From Campylobacteraceae bacterium (GTDB taxonomy: Bacteria > Campylobacterota > Campylobacteria > Campylobacterales > Sulfurospirillaceae): DNA of 15,040 bases. Both the position numbers and the translations under genes were made by a program. Shown in pieces: positions 1-7,213 of the stretch (its first letter is position 1; each line of letters begins with the position of its first letter). Below the pieces are notes generated by a model. That model was not told where the DNA came from, did no database searches, and saw only the letters and a program-made list of their open reading frames with translations. Location: assembly GCA_019162915.1 (NCBI GenBank), contig JAFLKZ010000029.1, positions 1-15,040 on the forward strand. Direction: 5' to 3'.

Positions 1-34
1 AATATTAGATATATCAAATCTCTTTTATAAAAAG

Positions 35-43
35 TGATATAAT
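35..43 (+). promoter_or_regulatory. Extended -10 promoter for the PilZ gene
   Basis: TGATATAAT is a perfect extended -10 (TG-N-TATAAT). It would start transcription near position 50, about 23 nt before the ATG at 73. No good -35 is visible; the upstream DNA is simply AT-rich, as is common for sigma-70 promoters in Campylobacterota. Prediction from motif and position only. Confidence 0.6.
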
Positions 44-72
44 AAAAATCAGAACCTATCAACGGAAAAAAG

Positions 73-1203
73 ATGAAAAACGAGATTTCAACCATAGAAA
101 AAGATAAATTTTTATCAAATTCGGCATTTTTTTTAAAAGAGTTTGAACCTTTATTTATTGAGTTTTTTAGTTCTCTTTGTACAAGTTATCGCTGCCACTT
201 ATCTCAAGCAGAGACAAGAGAAATGGCGAGCTTAATTTATCAAAATGTTTTCAAGGGAAATCTTGATTCTACTAGATTACGAGAAAAATTTTTGGCAATA
301 CTTCAACAAGATACAGTCATAGTTGGATTTTTGGTGAGCAGAAGTATGTTTTATTTGATAGAAAATTATATGAAGTTTTCAAAAGAAAAGAAAATCTCTC
401 CTCAACTCGAAATTTTAATCACCAGTATTAACCATTTTATTCAGTTTTTTGAAAATGAAGCTACGCATCAATATATTAAACCTACGACTTCGCTTAATTT
501 TAGTAGTAATGATTTTGTGATGAGTGGCAATAATATGATAGATATATTTCATAAAATCAAAGAAGAAGAAGGAAGTATTAAATTTCTTAACCTCTATCAA
601 GGGGTTCCTATTAACTATGAGGCAAAAGTTATAGGAATAGATGGTGAAAATGTTACTTTCAGCATCGATAAATTGCAAGAGATTGCTATGAAACTTGATG
701 GACATGCTTTTATTGTTCAGAATAAATATTTTGGAAAGCATATTAAAGCAGATATTTTTTACAATAATTTTTTAACCGATACGGTTGTTTTGAATAACTT
801 TGTCTATCTTTTAAATATGCCAGCTATGCAAAGAGAATTTATACGTGTTCATCCAGATATCGTTGCGAAGGTTTATCTGCATCAATTTGGAGATACCCAG
901 ACGAGTGGAAGGTTGTATGATCTTTCAATGAATGGTTTGGGCGTATTAAGCAGTGAAAATAATGGCATTTTTGTAGGTGCTAAAGTAATAGTAGATTTTG
1001 ATTTGAACTCATCTTCTAAAAATAAAAATATAGCAGTTGAAGGCGAAGTGATGAATATCATTGAGTGTAAAGGTACTTATAGATATTGTATGCGCATTTT
1101 TCCTAAAAAAGGGATGGATAAAAAAATAGCAGCTTATATTCTTCAAAGAGAGCAAGAAATTATTGAAAATTTGAAAGATGAGTTAAAAGAGTATATATTT
1201 TAA
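73..1203 (+). CDS. PilZ-domain protein, YcgR-like c-di-GMP effector
   Basis: 376-aa cytoplasmic protein with no signal peptide or membrane segment. The C-terminal third is a PilZ domain (about residues 250-345) with both c-di-GMP binding signatures intact: RxxxR as R254-EFI-R258 and DxSxxG as D283-L-S285-M-N-G288. Residues about 165-250 look like the beta-rich N-terminal domain that precedes PilZ in YcgR-type proteins. Residues 1-130 are mostly helical and I do not recognise them. By family knowledge such proteins bind c-di-GMP and change motility, surface attachment or exopolysaccharide output; the partner here is unknown. The ATG at 73 follows a weak GGA (64-66) with 6-nt spacing. The gene stands alone, convergent with the amino acid transporter operon, with a terminator candidate between them. 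PilZ call strong; YcgR-like role inferred. Confidence 0.85.
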   Translation: MKNEISTIEKDKFLSNSAFFLKEFEPLFIEFFSSLCTSYRCHLSQAETREMASLIYQNVFKGNLDSTRLREKFLAILQQDTVIVGFLVSRSMFYLIENYMKFSKEKKISPQLEILITSINHFIQFFENEATHQYIKPTTSLNFSSNDFVMSGNNMIDIFHKIKEEEGSIKFLNLYQGVPINYEAKVIGIDGENVTFSIDKLQEIAMKLDGHAFIVQNKYFGKHIKADIFYNNFLTDTVVLNNFVYLLNMPAMQREFIRVHPDIVAKVYLHQFGDTQTSGRLYDLSMNGLGVLSSENNGIFVGAKVIVDFDLNSSSKNKNIAVEGEVMNIIECKGTYRYCMRIFPKKGMDKKIAAYILQREQEIIENLKDELKEYIF

Positions 1204-1213
1204 CTCATCTTAT

Positions 1214-1247
1214 GTGGGATATGTAGGCGTAAATGCTTACATGCCAC
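1214..1247 (+). terminator. Rho-independent terminator candidate after the PilZ gene
   Basis: A 9-bp stem with two G-U wobbles (1221-1229 against 1234-1242) closes a TAAA loop. An outer GTGG/CCAC pairing (1214-1217 with 1244-1247) extends it across a small internal loop. On the plus strand it is followed by CTTG and six T's (1252-1257), as expected for terminating the PilZ transcript. It overlaps the last codon and stop of the opposing permease gene. In the minus direction no T-run follows, so termination of that operon is doubtful. Confidence 0.5.
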
Positions 1248-2202
1248 CTTGTTTTTTCATGTTACCTTCGATTTTGTGTCCAAGTCCTGCTAATAAAAAT
1301 GTAATGACAAAATACATAGCCGCAATAATAAGCCATGTTTCAAAGGGAGAAAAGGTATTGGCTACGATTTCACGTCCTACTTTTGTCAAGTCAGTAATAG
1401 ATATAACTGAAACCAGTGAAGAATCTTTCACAAGTGCAATCATCTCTCCTACAAGTGTTGGAAGTGCTCGTTTTAAAGCTTGTGGCATGATGATATAAAG
1501 CATGGTTTCAACATAGTTCATACCAAGCGATTTAGCTGCTTCGTATTGTCCTTGATCGATAGATTGAATGGCGCCTCTTAAAACTTCAGCGATATACGCT
1601 CCAAAAAATATACCTAAAGACAAAGCCCCTGCTAGAAATCGTTCAAGTTCAAATATGGTAGCAATAATAAAATAAAATATAAAAATTTGTACCAAAAGAG
1701 GTGTTCCTCTAATGATGGCAATATAAACAGTAGCAATATCTTTTAAAAATTGATAATTTGAAATACGCATAAGCGCTAAAATAGCACCAATCGAAAAGGC
1801 AAGAACAGCTGCCATACCAGATATTTGAAGGGTAACAATAAGTCCTTCCAATAACGGCCCTATCTGCCAATAGGTCTTTTTAGCAAGGATGTCATTTTCA
1901 TAAACACTATCCCCACTTTTAACTTCGATGCTAAAAGTTTTATCGATAATGACTTCTTTACTATCATCTGTCCCTTGTATAATGATAGAAGAGTCGCTTA
2001 CTTTAATAACTCCATCAACAGGAGATGAAATAGCATCTACTTTTTCATAAGCAAAGTATTTGGGAACACTTGTCCATTTCCAGATGTAGTTCATATTTGA
2101 AGCAGCAGTAAATAGTAGATAACCAAGCGCAACATAAAAAGCAACGGCCACAAAGTGACCGAATGCTTTATTGTGCAAAAGTTTTTGTTTCTCTCTTGCC
2201 AC
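1237..2202 (-). CDS. Polar amino acid ABC transporter permease with N-terminal periplasmic domain
   Basis: 321-aa inner-membrane permease of the HisM/GlnP family. The C-terminal about 205 residues hold the usual five-helix core, with the EAA loop at about 206-241 (Q219-YEAAKSLGM and the following IIMPQALKRALP), which docks onto the ATPase. The unusual part is the first about 115 residues: one membrane segment (14-34), then a soluble stretch (about 50-110) with a SPVDGVI turn at 60-66 and VKSGDSVYENDIL at 94-106. This spacing is typical of barrel-sandwich-hybrid (lipoyl/adaptor-like) folds. The start is a GTG at 2202, three bases after the binding-protein stop, with AAGG upstream at longer than usual spacing, so coupling is likely. 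It is the only permease in the operon, so it probably works as a homodimer. Substrate not determinable from sequence. Confidence 0.88.
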   Translation of the reverse strand: MAREKQKLLHNKAFGHFVAVAFYVALGYLLFTAASNMNYIWKWTSVPKYFAYEKVDAISSPVDGVIKVSDSSIIIQGTDDSKEVIIDKTFSIEVKSGDSVYENDILAKKTYWQIGPLLEGLIVTLQISGMAAVLAFSIGAILALMRISNYQFLKDIATVYIAIIRGTPLLVQIFIFYFIIATIFELERFLAGALSLGIFFGAYIAEVLRGAIQSIDQGQYEAAKSLGMNYVETMLYIIMPQALKRALPTLVGEMIALVKDSSLVSVISITDLTKVGREIVANTFSPFETWLIIAAMYFVITFLLAGLGHKIEGNMKKQGGM

Positions 2203-2205
2203 TAG

Positions 2206-3009
2206 TTACATTACCTTTTTTTGCCATGCAGTATCGTTAAACCATCTGTCGTAGACTTTTTGGTATGAACCATCATGTTTTGCTTGATTTAGGAAGTTAT
2301 TCAACCAGTTAAGAAAATCTGGATCACCTTTTCTAATAGCCCAACCAAGAGGTTCATAAGTAAGTTCTTCACTCATATGTACTAACTTGCCAGCACCACC
2401 TTTTTCAGCAAAGAAGATAGCATTATAAGGTTTGTCATAAACCATACCGTCTGCATTTCCATTAAGTACTTCTTGTGCTGCGTCAGCTTCTGTTTCAAAA
2501 GTTCTAATTTTTGCTTTTTTGAACATTTTTCGTGTTGCAATTTCACCAGTAACACCGAGTTTAGTAACGATAGTGTATTCTGGTTTATCCAAATCACTCC
2601 ATTTTTTACCAGCGTGCTTTTTACTAGCAAGGATAGTTTGTCCAACACTAATATAAGGGTCAGCAAAGTTAATCTTGAGGTTTCTCTCTTGAGTAATGGT
2701 CATACCTGACATAATGATGTCGTATTTTCCTGTAATTAAACCAGCGATGATGCCATCCCAAGCAGTTGGTACAAGTTGAAGCTTAACACCCATGGCTTTT
2801 GCCATTTCATTTGCCATGTCAACATCAAAACCGATGATATTGCCTTGTTTGTCTTTCATCTCAAAAGGCATATATCCAGGCTCCATGCCAACTGTTAAAA
2901 CACCTTTTTGTACGATACTATTGAGCGTAGATTTCTGCCATAGGTTGATATCATCAGCCATAAGGTTTAGACCTAACATTACGAGTAATGCGACTAGAAA
3001 TTTCTTCAT
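2206..3009 (-). CDS. Polar amino acid ABC transporter periplasmic binding protein
   Basis: 267 aa, family 3 extracellular solute-binding protein. A signal peptide (hydrophobic 4-17, cleavage probably after A18) with no lipobox cysteine points to a soluble periplasmic protein. Family landmarks: GYMPFEM near 45-51, GFDVDMANEMA at 60-70, the SGMTITQER segment ending in R109, which in relatives binds the amino acid carboxylate, and D192 in the VYDKP segment, which in relatives binds the alpha-amino group. The start is well supported: AGGAG sits 7 nt before the ATG. It is the middle gene of the ATPase-binding protein-permease operon (34 bp after the ATPase, 3 bp before the permease). Family knowledge suggests glutamine, glutamate/aspartate, cystine or a basic amino acid; I cannot choose among them. 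Confidence 0.92.
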   Translation of the reverse strand: MKKFLVALLVMLGLNLMADDINLWQKSTLNSIVQKGVLTVGMEPGYMPFEMKDKQGNIIGFDVDMANEMAKAMGVKLQLVPTAWDGIIAGLITGKYDIIMSGMTITQERNLKINFADPYISVGQTILASKKHAGKKWSDLDKPEYTIVTKLGVTGEIATRKMFKKAKIRTFETEADAAQEVLNGNADGMVYDKPYNAIFFAEKGGAGKLVHMSEELTYEPLGWAIRKGDPDFLNWLNNFLNQAKHDGSYQKVYDRWFNDTAWQKKVM

Positions 3010-3043
3010 TCAGACTCCTTTAGATTTGGTTTATTAGATGTTG

Positions 3044-3784
3044 TTAATGTGTTAATACTTCTTGTAAAAATTTCTGTGCACGCTCTGTTTTGGGGTTAGC
3101 AAAGAATTCTTCAGGTGTTGCCTCTTCGATGATCGTTCCCTCATCCATAAAGATAACCCTATTGCTTACTTCTTTGGCAAAGCCCATTTCGTGCGTGACA
3201 CAAACAATCGTAAAATTTTCATGTGCCAATTCTCTCATAACATCCAAAACTCCCCCTATCATCTCTGGGTCAAGTGCAGAAGTTGGTTCGTCAAAAAGAA
3301 TAATTTTTGGTTTCATTGCAAGTGTTCTAGCAATGGCAACACGTTGTTTTTGTCCACCACTGAGCTCATTAGGATAGCCCTCAGCTTTATGGACAAGTCC
3401 TACACGTTCAAGGAGTTTTAACGCAATTTCATTGGCATCATGTTTAGAGATATTTTTGACTTTACGTTGCGCAATGGTGATGTTTTCCAAGATAGTGAGG
3501 TGTGGAAAAAGATTGAAGTGTTGAAAAAGCATACCTGTTTCTGCGCGGACTTGATTGATATCGGTTTTTTTATCGTATAGATTGTATCCATCAACGATGA
3601 TTTCTCCACTATCTATCTCTTCTAGTTTATTGATACAACGAATAAGTGTTGATTTGCCACTTCCACTAGGACCACAAATAACGACTATTTCACCCTCTGT
3701 AACGGAAAAATTAATATTTTTAAGTACATGAAAATCGCCATAATATTTATCGACATTTTCCATCTGCACTATTGCTTGACTCAT
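3044..3784 (-). CDS. Polar amino acid ABC transporter ATP-binding protein (GlnQ family)
   Basis: 246-aa ABC ATPase with every motif intact: Walker A GPSGSGKS (38-45), Q-loop Q88, signature LSGGQ (141-145), Walker B IILFDEP (161-167) with catalytic E166, and switch H198. The overall pattern, including GMLFQHFNLFPH and the C-terminal PEEFFANPKTERAQKFL segment, is typical of the GlnQ/HisP group that powers amino acid uptake. It is a cytoplasmic protein docking on the EAA loops of the permease. AAAGG precedes the ATG with 7-nt spacing. It is the first gene of the three-gene minus-strand operon, with a candidate promoter just upstream (3817-3825). Confidence 0.93.
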   Translation of the reverse strand: MSQAIVQMENVDKYYGDFHVLKNINFSVTEGEIVVICGPSGSGKSTLIRCINKLEEIDSGEIIVDGYNLYDKKTDINQVRAETGMLFQHFNLFPHLTILENITIAQRKVKNISKHDANEIALKLLERVGLVHKAEGYPNELSGGQKQRVAIARTLAMKPKIILFDEPTSALDPEMIGGVLDVMRELAHENFTIVCVTHEMGFAKEVSNRVIFMDEGTIIEEATPEEFFANPKTERAQKFLQEVLTH

Positions 3785-3816
3785 TAAAACCTTTCTAAAT
3801 ACGGCATAAGTTCATA

Positions 3817-3825
3817 ATTGTAGCA
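3817..3825 (-). promoter_or_regulatory. Extended -10 promoter for the amino acid ABC operon
   Basis: Read on the minus strand, TGCTACAAT is an extended -10. The transcript would start near 3810 and leave a leader of about 25 nt before the ATPase ATG. No clear -35 is present. Its place in the 94-bp gap after the cytochrome genes suggests the ABC operon has its own promoter. Confidence 0.45.
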
Positions 3826-3846
3826 ATACAATATAAAAGTAAGATA

Positions 3847-3863
3847 AAGGGGATGAAACCCTT
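3847..3863 (-). terminator. Weak hairpin after the cytochrome pair
   Basis: On the minus strand AAGGG and CCCTT pair around a 7-nt loop, followed by a T-rich but interrupted stretch. It lies 15 bp past the stop of the haem-less cytochrome-like gene and upstream of the ABC operon promoter. The stem is only 5 bp, so this is a tentative terminator. Confidence 0.3.
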
Positions 3864-3878
3864 GAGCTTGATCGTCTA

Positions 3879-4205
3879 TTAGTTACAAGAAGGAACGTTT
3901 CCGCTATCACTTGCAAATGAACTCAAGAAGTGATAGAGATTTGTCAAATCTTTTTCAGTTGTAACGTCTACCATTTTTGGGCAAGTTACTTTAAGTGCAT
4001 CATTAAGAGTGTTGGTTTCATAAAATTTCTTCCATTCACTTATAGTATGCTTTTTGCCCATAAGTTCACCGGTAAAGCCGCAAGATTGTTTGAGATTTTG
4101 GGCATAAAAAATCTTTCCTTTAATCGCACTTGCTTGGAGATTTGTAGAAAGCAAGCTGATACTAAAAAGAATGGATGAGAGTAAATAGAGAGCTTTTTTC
4201 ATCAT
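3879..4205 (-). CDS. Periplasmic cytochrome c-like protein lacking the CXXCH haem motif
   Basis: 108-aa secreted protein: signal peptide of hydrophobic residues 5-20 with cleavage expected after A25-S26-A27. The mature part has the outline of a small class I cytochrome c: GKIFYAQNL like the first helix, and DLTNLYHFLSSF like the C-terminal helix. Where CXXCH should be it reads S-C42-G-F-T-G, so the second cysteine and axial histidine are missing and covalent haem attachment is not expected. Cysteines 42, 75 and 107 remain. Start: ATG ATG in tandem; AAAGG is 4 nt from the first and 7 nt from the second (4202), so the second may be the one used. It lies 20 bp downstream of a true cytochrome c and is probably cotranscribed. 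The cytochrome relationship is my reading of the pattern and needs a profile search. Confidence 0.7.
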   Translation of the reverse strand: MMKKALYLLSSILFSISLLSTNLQASAIKGKIFYAQNLKQSCGFTGELMGKKHTISEWKKFYETNTLNDALKVTCPKMVDVTTEKDLTNLYHFLSSFASDSGNVPSCN

Positions 4206-4225
4206 TAAGCCTTTGTTTTAATGTA

Positions 4226-4552
4226 TTATTTCTTTAATTTTGAGATATAACTTGATAAGTCAATAATGTCTTTATCACTAATATTTTTAACCTGCTTTGC
4301 CATGACGGCAGTAGAACTGTGCGTTTTAAATTCGCTTTCTTTGTAAAATTTTATGCTTTCTACTAAATCACTTGCTTCTTGCCCGGCTAGAATACCACTT
4401 TTCCCAAAAGCTTTATTTTTACCATCTGCACCATGGCATCCAGCACATTGTTTAAAAAGCGTTTCACCCGTAGTTGGTTTATTTTCTTCTGCATAACTTG
4501 AGGTTAAAAGAGCGAGAAAAACAAAGAAAAGGGTTAGTTGGGTTTTCTTCAT
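4226..4552 (-). CDS. Periplasmic monohaem class I cytochrome c (c553-like)
   Basis: 108-aa precursor. Signal peptide (hydrophobic 7-17) with cleavage expected after SSYA (A21). The mature domain starts TTGETLFKQ, followed by haem-binding C36-A-G-C39-H40 and the usual GADGK; M84 in TAVMAKQ is the likely sixth ligand. The C-terminal helix IIDLSSYISKL closes the fold. Size and motifs fit the small c553-type electron shuttles common in Campylobacterota, which carry electrons between periplasmic redox enzymes and the quinol-oxidising or terminal oxidase complexes; the exact partner cannot be told. AAAGG is 11 nt before the ATG, a little long. First gene of a two-gene unit with a good extended -10 promoter upstream. 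Confidence 0.9.
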   Translation of the reverse strand: MKKTQLTLFFVFLALLTSSYAEENKPTTGETLFKQCAGCHGADGKNKAFGKSGILAGQEASDLVESIKFYKESEFKTHSSTAVMAKQVKNISDKDIIDLSSYISKLKK

Positions 4553-4610
4553 ATTTAAGGTAGCCTTTCTAAATATTAAAATAGTATAAAAATATTTTAC
4601 TAATCTTGGG

Positions 4611-4619
4611 ATTATAGCA
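4611..4619 (-). promoter_or_regulatory. Extended -10 promoter for the cytochrome pair
   Basis: On the minus strand TGCTATAAT is a perfect extended -10. The start point would be near 4604, giving a leader of about 52 nt. The leader contains an all-AT inverted repeat (4577-4583 with 4593-4599) of doubtful meaning. No recognisable -35. Confidence 0.65.
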
Positions 4620-4700
4620 TTTTATTTTTAGATAGATAAATAAAACTTCGCTTTTTTGTCAGATAATTTTTCTAAAGTTGTCTATTTACCCAAATCATTT

Positions 4701-4709
4701 TGATACAAT
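4701..4709 (+). promoter_or_regulatory. Extended -10 promoter for the EamA transporter
   Basis: TGATACAAT is an extended -10 with a predicted start near 4716. It lies inside the longest possible reading frame of the transporter gene, which argues that translation really begins downstream at the TTG at 4747. The divergent cytochrome promoter is about 90 bp away. Confidence 0.55.
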
Positions 4710-4746
4710 GCCGATTCTAAAGTTTAAAAATAGGCGGAGTTGTATT

Positions 4747-5646
4747 TTGATTCATCATAAATTAAGAGAATTAGGGGCAGATTTTTTACTCCTTTTAGTT
4801 GCCATTGCATGGGGAAGTACTTTTTTTATTGTTCAATCAGCCGTTAATGAGACCCCTGTTTATACGTTTCTTTTTTGGAGATTTTTTCTAGCAGGTGTTT
4901 TAATGGCACTCATTTCCTATAAACAAATCAAATATCTTGATAAAGAAGTTTTAAAAGCAGGAAGTTTATTAGGGCTTTTTATGTTTTTAGGGTATGCCTT
5001 TCAAACCTTTGGTCTTAAGTACACGTACTCTTCAACAGTTGGATTTATCACAGGATTAAATGTCATTATCGTACCGTTTGCCTCTTATTTTATTTTTAAG
5101 CAAAAAGCCTCTTTGTTCTCTTTGTGTGGCGCAATTATCGCTTCTATTGGGCTTTATTTTCTGACTTTAAATAGCGAGATAGGCTTTTCTTTTGGCGAAT
5201 TTTATGCATTTATTTGCGCCATTATGTTTGCTTTGCACATCGTTTTTACAGGTTATCTTTCTAAAAAATACAATATCTTTTTATTGGTGACCATTCAATT
5301 TTTCGTTGTGGCTTTATGTTCTATTGTAGGTGGTTTGTGGTTGGAGGGAAGCATTATGCCGCCACAGGTCAATGAACTTTTTATCAATGCAATTTTGATT
5401 ACGGTTATTTTTGCAACTATTTTTGCATTTTGGGTTCAAACGGCAATGCAGAGATTTACAACTGCTGCAAAAACCGCCATTATCTTTACCATTGAGCCTG
5501 TGAGTGCAGGTGTTTTTGGATACTTTTTTGCCAATGAAGCTTTGAGTTTTGCGCAATTAAGTGGAGCAGGACTCATTTTGGGCGGGATGCTTATTGCGGA
5601 GCTAGGGTCTTATTTTGCGATACGATATAAGACGAAAAGCATTTAA
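4747..5646 (+). CDS. EamA/DMT-family inner-membrane transporter
   Basis: 299-aa protein of the drug/metabolite transporter superfamily with about ten membrane helices in two EamA repeats. The first repeat begins with the hallmark AWGSTF (21-26), and the second half contains TTAAKTAIIFTIEPVSAGVFGYFF, the conserved segment before the last helix pair. Members export amino acids, nucleobases, drugs or other metabolites; substrate unknown. Start: the frame stays open to a TTG at 4678, but that extension overlaps the -10 at 4701-4709 and encodes non-membrane residues. The in-frame TTG at 4747 has GGAG (4736-4739) at 7-nt spacing and gives the usual family length, so I chose it. The stop overlaps the stop of the opposing znuB by 4 bp. 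Confidence 0.88.
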   Translation: MIHHKLRELGADFLLLLVAIAWGSTFFIVQSAVNETPVYTFLFWRFFLAGVLMALISYKQIKYLDKEVLKAGSLLGLFMFLGYAFQTFGLKYTYSSTVGFITGLNVIIVPFASYFIFKQKASLFSLCGAIIASIGLYFLTLNSEIGFSFGEFYAFICAIMFALHIVFTGYLSKKYNIFLLVTIQFFVVALCSIVGGLWLEGSIMPPQVNELFINAILITVIFATIFAFWVQTAMQRFTTAAKTAIIFTIEPVSAGVFGYFFANEALSFAQLSGAGLILGGMLIAELGSYFAIRYKTKSI

Positions 5647-6449
5647 TTTTTCAGTAACTTCAGTGTGAGCATTTGAATAAAAAAAGTTAAAGTTGCTACA
5701 AGAATGATACAAGCACCACTGCTGAGGTTAAAAGTATACGAGATATAAAGTCCCACTAAACAAAAAAGAGAAGAAAGTAGCGAGGCAAGAAGCATCATAC
5801 TTCCCATCGAATTGGTAAACTTCTCAGCGATATAAGGCGGGATGGTCAGTAGTGCGATAACCAAGATAAGTCCCACGGCTCGAATGATGATAACTACACC
5901 TAGCGCGATAATTAAAACCAATGCAAAGTATAAAAACTTTACATTTAATCCTCTTAGCTTTGCAAATTCAGCGTCAAAACTCATGGCAAGTAGCTGTTTA
6001 TAAAACAGTAAAGCAAATGTAAAAACGATAGCTAAAACAGAACCTATCGCCCATAAATCTTCTGTGGAAACAGACAAAATAGCCCCAAAAAGATAGCTCA
6101 TCAAATCAACATTATAGCCAGGTGTTAAATCGGTCAAGATGATACCAAAAGCCATACCAAAAGCCCAAAGAACACCGATAAGTGAGTCGATGCGACTGGT
6201 GTTTTGATAAGTAATATAAGCGATAATCCAGCCTAAAAAAAGAGCAAATAAAGAAGCGCCAAGCATAGGAGCGATGCCAAAGTAAAAGGCAAGTCCAATG
6301 CCACCATACGAGCCATGCGCGATACCGCCTGCTATAAATACCATTCTATTAATAACGATAAGTGTTCCGATAATGCCACAAACAATGCTAACTAAGAGTG
6401 ATGCAAAAATAGCATTTTGCATAAAATCAAATTGTAAAATTTCTATCAT
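5643..6449 (-). CDS. znuB: Zinc ABC transporter permease ZnuB
   Basis: 268-aa membrane protein of the ABC-3 metal permease family (ZnuB/TroC/MntB), with about eight hydrophobic segments. Family landmarks: AGGIAHGSYGG (40-50), the cytoplasmic coupling segment SFDAEFAKLRGLN (157-169) that contacts the ATPase, and VGLILVIALLTIPPYIAEKF (192-211). It moves a divalent metal handed over by the periplasmic binding protein. AGAGAG precedes the ATG by 3-4 nt; the gene begins 9 bp after the znuC stop and is last in the znuA-znuC-znuB operon. Its 3' end overlaps the convergent transporter stop by 4 bp (palindromic TTAA) with no visible terminator. Zinc rather than manganese or iron is inferred from the His-rich loop of the partner ZnuA. 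Confidence 0.87.
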   Translation of the reverse strand: MIEILQFDFMQNAIFASLLVSIVCGIIGTLIVINRMVFIAGGIAHGSYGGIGLAFYFGIAPMLGASLFALFLGWIIAYITYQNTSRIDSLIGVLWAFGMAFGIILTDLTPGYNVDLMSYLFGAILSVSTEDLWAIGSVLAIVFTFALLFYKQLLAMSFDAEFAKLRGLNVKFLYFALVLIIALGVVIIIRAVGLILVIALLTIPPYIAEKFTNSMGSMMLLASLLSSLFCLVGLYISYTFNLSSGACIILVATLTFFIQMLTLKLLKN

Positions 6450-6458
6450 GTTCTCTCT

Positions 6459-7208
6459 TTAGTGGGTGTGATTGCATCGCGTAGCGGTGATGAGCTCTAT
6501 CGGGCAAAGATGCTCGCTAGAAGACTCAAAAGCTTTGAAATTGTGTGATTTTGGTACATCATGAAAATAGAGTGTTTTGTTTACATGTACAACTTTAGTC
6601 GCATAATTCAGCGCCACATTGATATCGTGACTGATGATGACGATGCCTACGGATTGGTTGAGTTCTTTTAAAAGTTTAAAAATGTCTATTTGCCCCGCTG
6701 TATCGATGCTTGCAGTAGGTTCATCTAAAAAAAGTATCTCCGCTTCACTCGCAAGCGCTCTTGCGATAAAAACTCTTTGGCGTTGACCTCCAGAGAGGGC
6801 ATTGATTTTTTGATTAGCAAATTCACTCATGCCCACTTTTTCTAACATTTCTAAGGCGATTTTTTTATCTTCTTCTGAGTAGTTTGAAAAGGCTTTAGAT
6901 TTTGAGAGTCTTCCCATCAAGACAACATCCATCACTTTGATAGGAAAATCTTTATTGACAAGTGTATCTTGCGGCACATACGAGATGCGACGGGTGACTT
7001 CAGAGGGCTTTTCCCCAAAGAGTAAGATAGAACCACTTTTGGGTTCTAGTATGCCTAGCATTATTTTTAAAAGGGTACTTTTCCCTCCACCATTTGGTCC
7101 AATGATAGAGAGAAAATCTTTTTTGCTGTACACAAGATTGATATCTTCAAGTACATTAACGCCGTCGTACCCAAAATAGAGGTTTTTTATTTCAATGTCA
7201 TTTTTCAT
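6459..7208 (-). CDS. znuC: Zinc ABC transporter ATP-binding protein ZnuC
   Basis: 249-aa ABC ATPase with Walker A GPNGGGKS (37-44), signature LSGGQ (138-142), Walker B ILFLDEP (158-164) and switch H194. The NVLEDINL start, the ISYVPQDTLVNKDFPIKVMDVVLMGR segment and the NVALNYATKVVHVNKTLYFHD tail are typical of the ZnuC/MntB-type metal importer ATPases. The C-terminus is rich in Cys/His (H233, C235, C245, H247, H249), possibly a metal-sensing or metal-binding tail; that is inference. No Shine-Dalgarno precedes the ATG at 7208. Instead a perfect extended -10 sits 5 nt upstream, so translation either couples to znuA or uses a nearly leaderless mRNA. Confidence 0.9.
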   Translation of the reverse strand: MKNDIEIKNLYFGYDGVNVLEDINLVYSKKDFLSIIGPNGGGKSTLLKIMLGILEPKSGSILLFGEKPSEVTRRISYVPQDTLVNKDFPIKVMDVVLMGRLSKSKAFSNYSEEDKKIALEMLEKVGMSEFANQKINALSGGQRQRVFIARALASEAEILFLDEPTASIDTAGQIDIFKLLKELNQSVGIVIISHDINVALNYATKVVHVNKTLYFHDVPKSHNFKAFESSSEHLCPIELITATRCNHTH

Positions 7209-7213
7209 GCAAA

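Noticed and set aside
415..741. 108-codon minus-strand frame inside the PilZ gene
   Set aside because: It has no homology-like features and lies entirely antisense to a gene with clear PilZ motifs.
1214..1498. 94-codon plus-strand frame over the permease 3' end
   Set aside because: It is antisense to a conserved permease core and has no ribosome-binding site; a shadow frame.
2382..2666. 94-codon minus-strand frame overlapping the binding protein in another frame
   Set aside because: The binding protein frame shows all family motifs; the second frame is low complexity and unsupported.
3418..3609. Short minus-strand frame inside the amino acid ABC ATPase
   Set aside because: The ATPase is complete in its own frame; no motif or start signal supports a second product.
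4577..4599. TAAAATA/TATTTTA hairpin in the cytochrome leader
   Set aside because: An all-AT 7-bp stem with a 9-nt loop is expected by chance in this composition.
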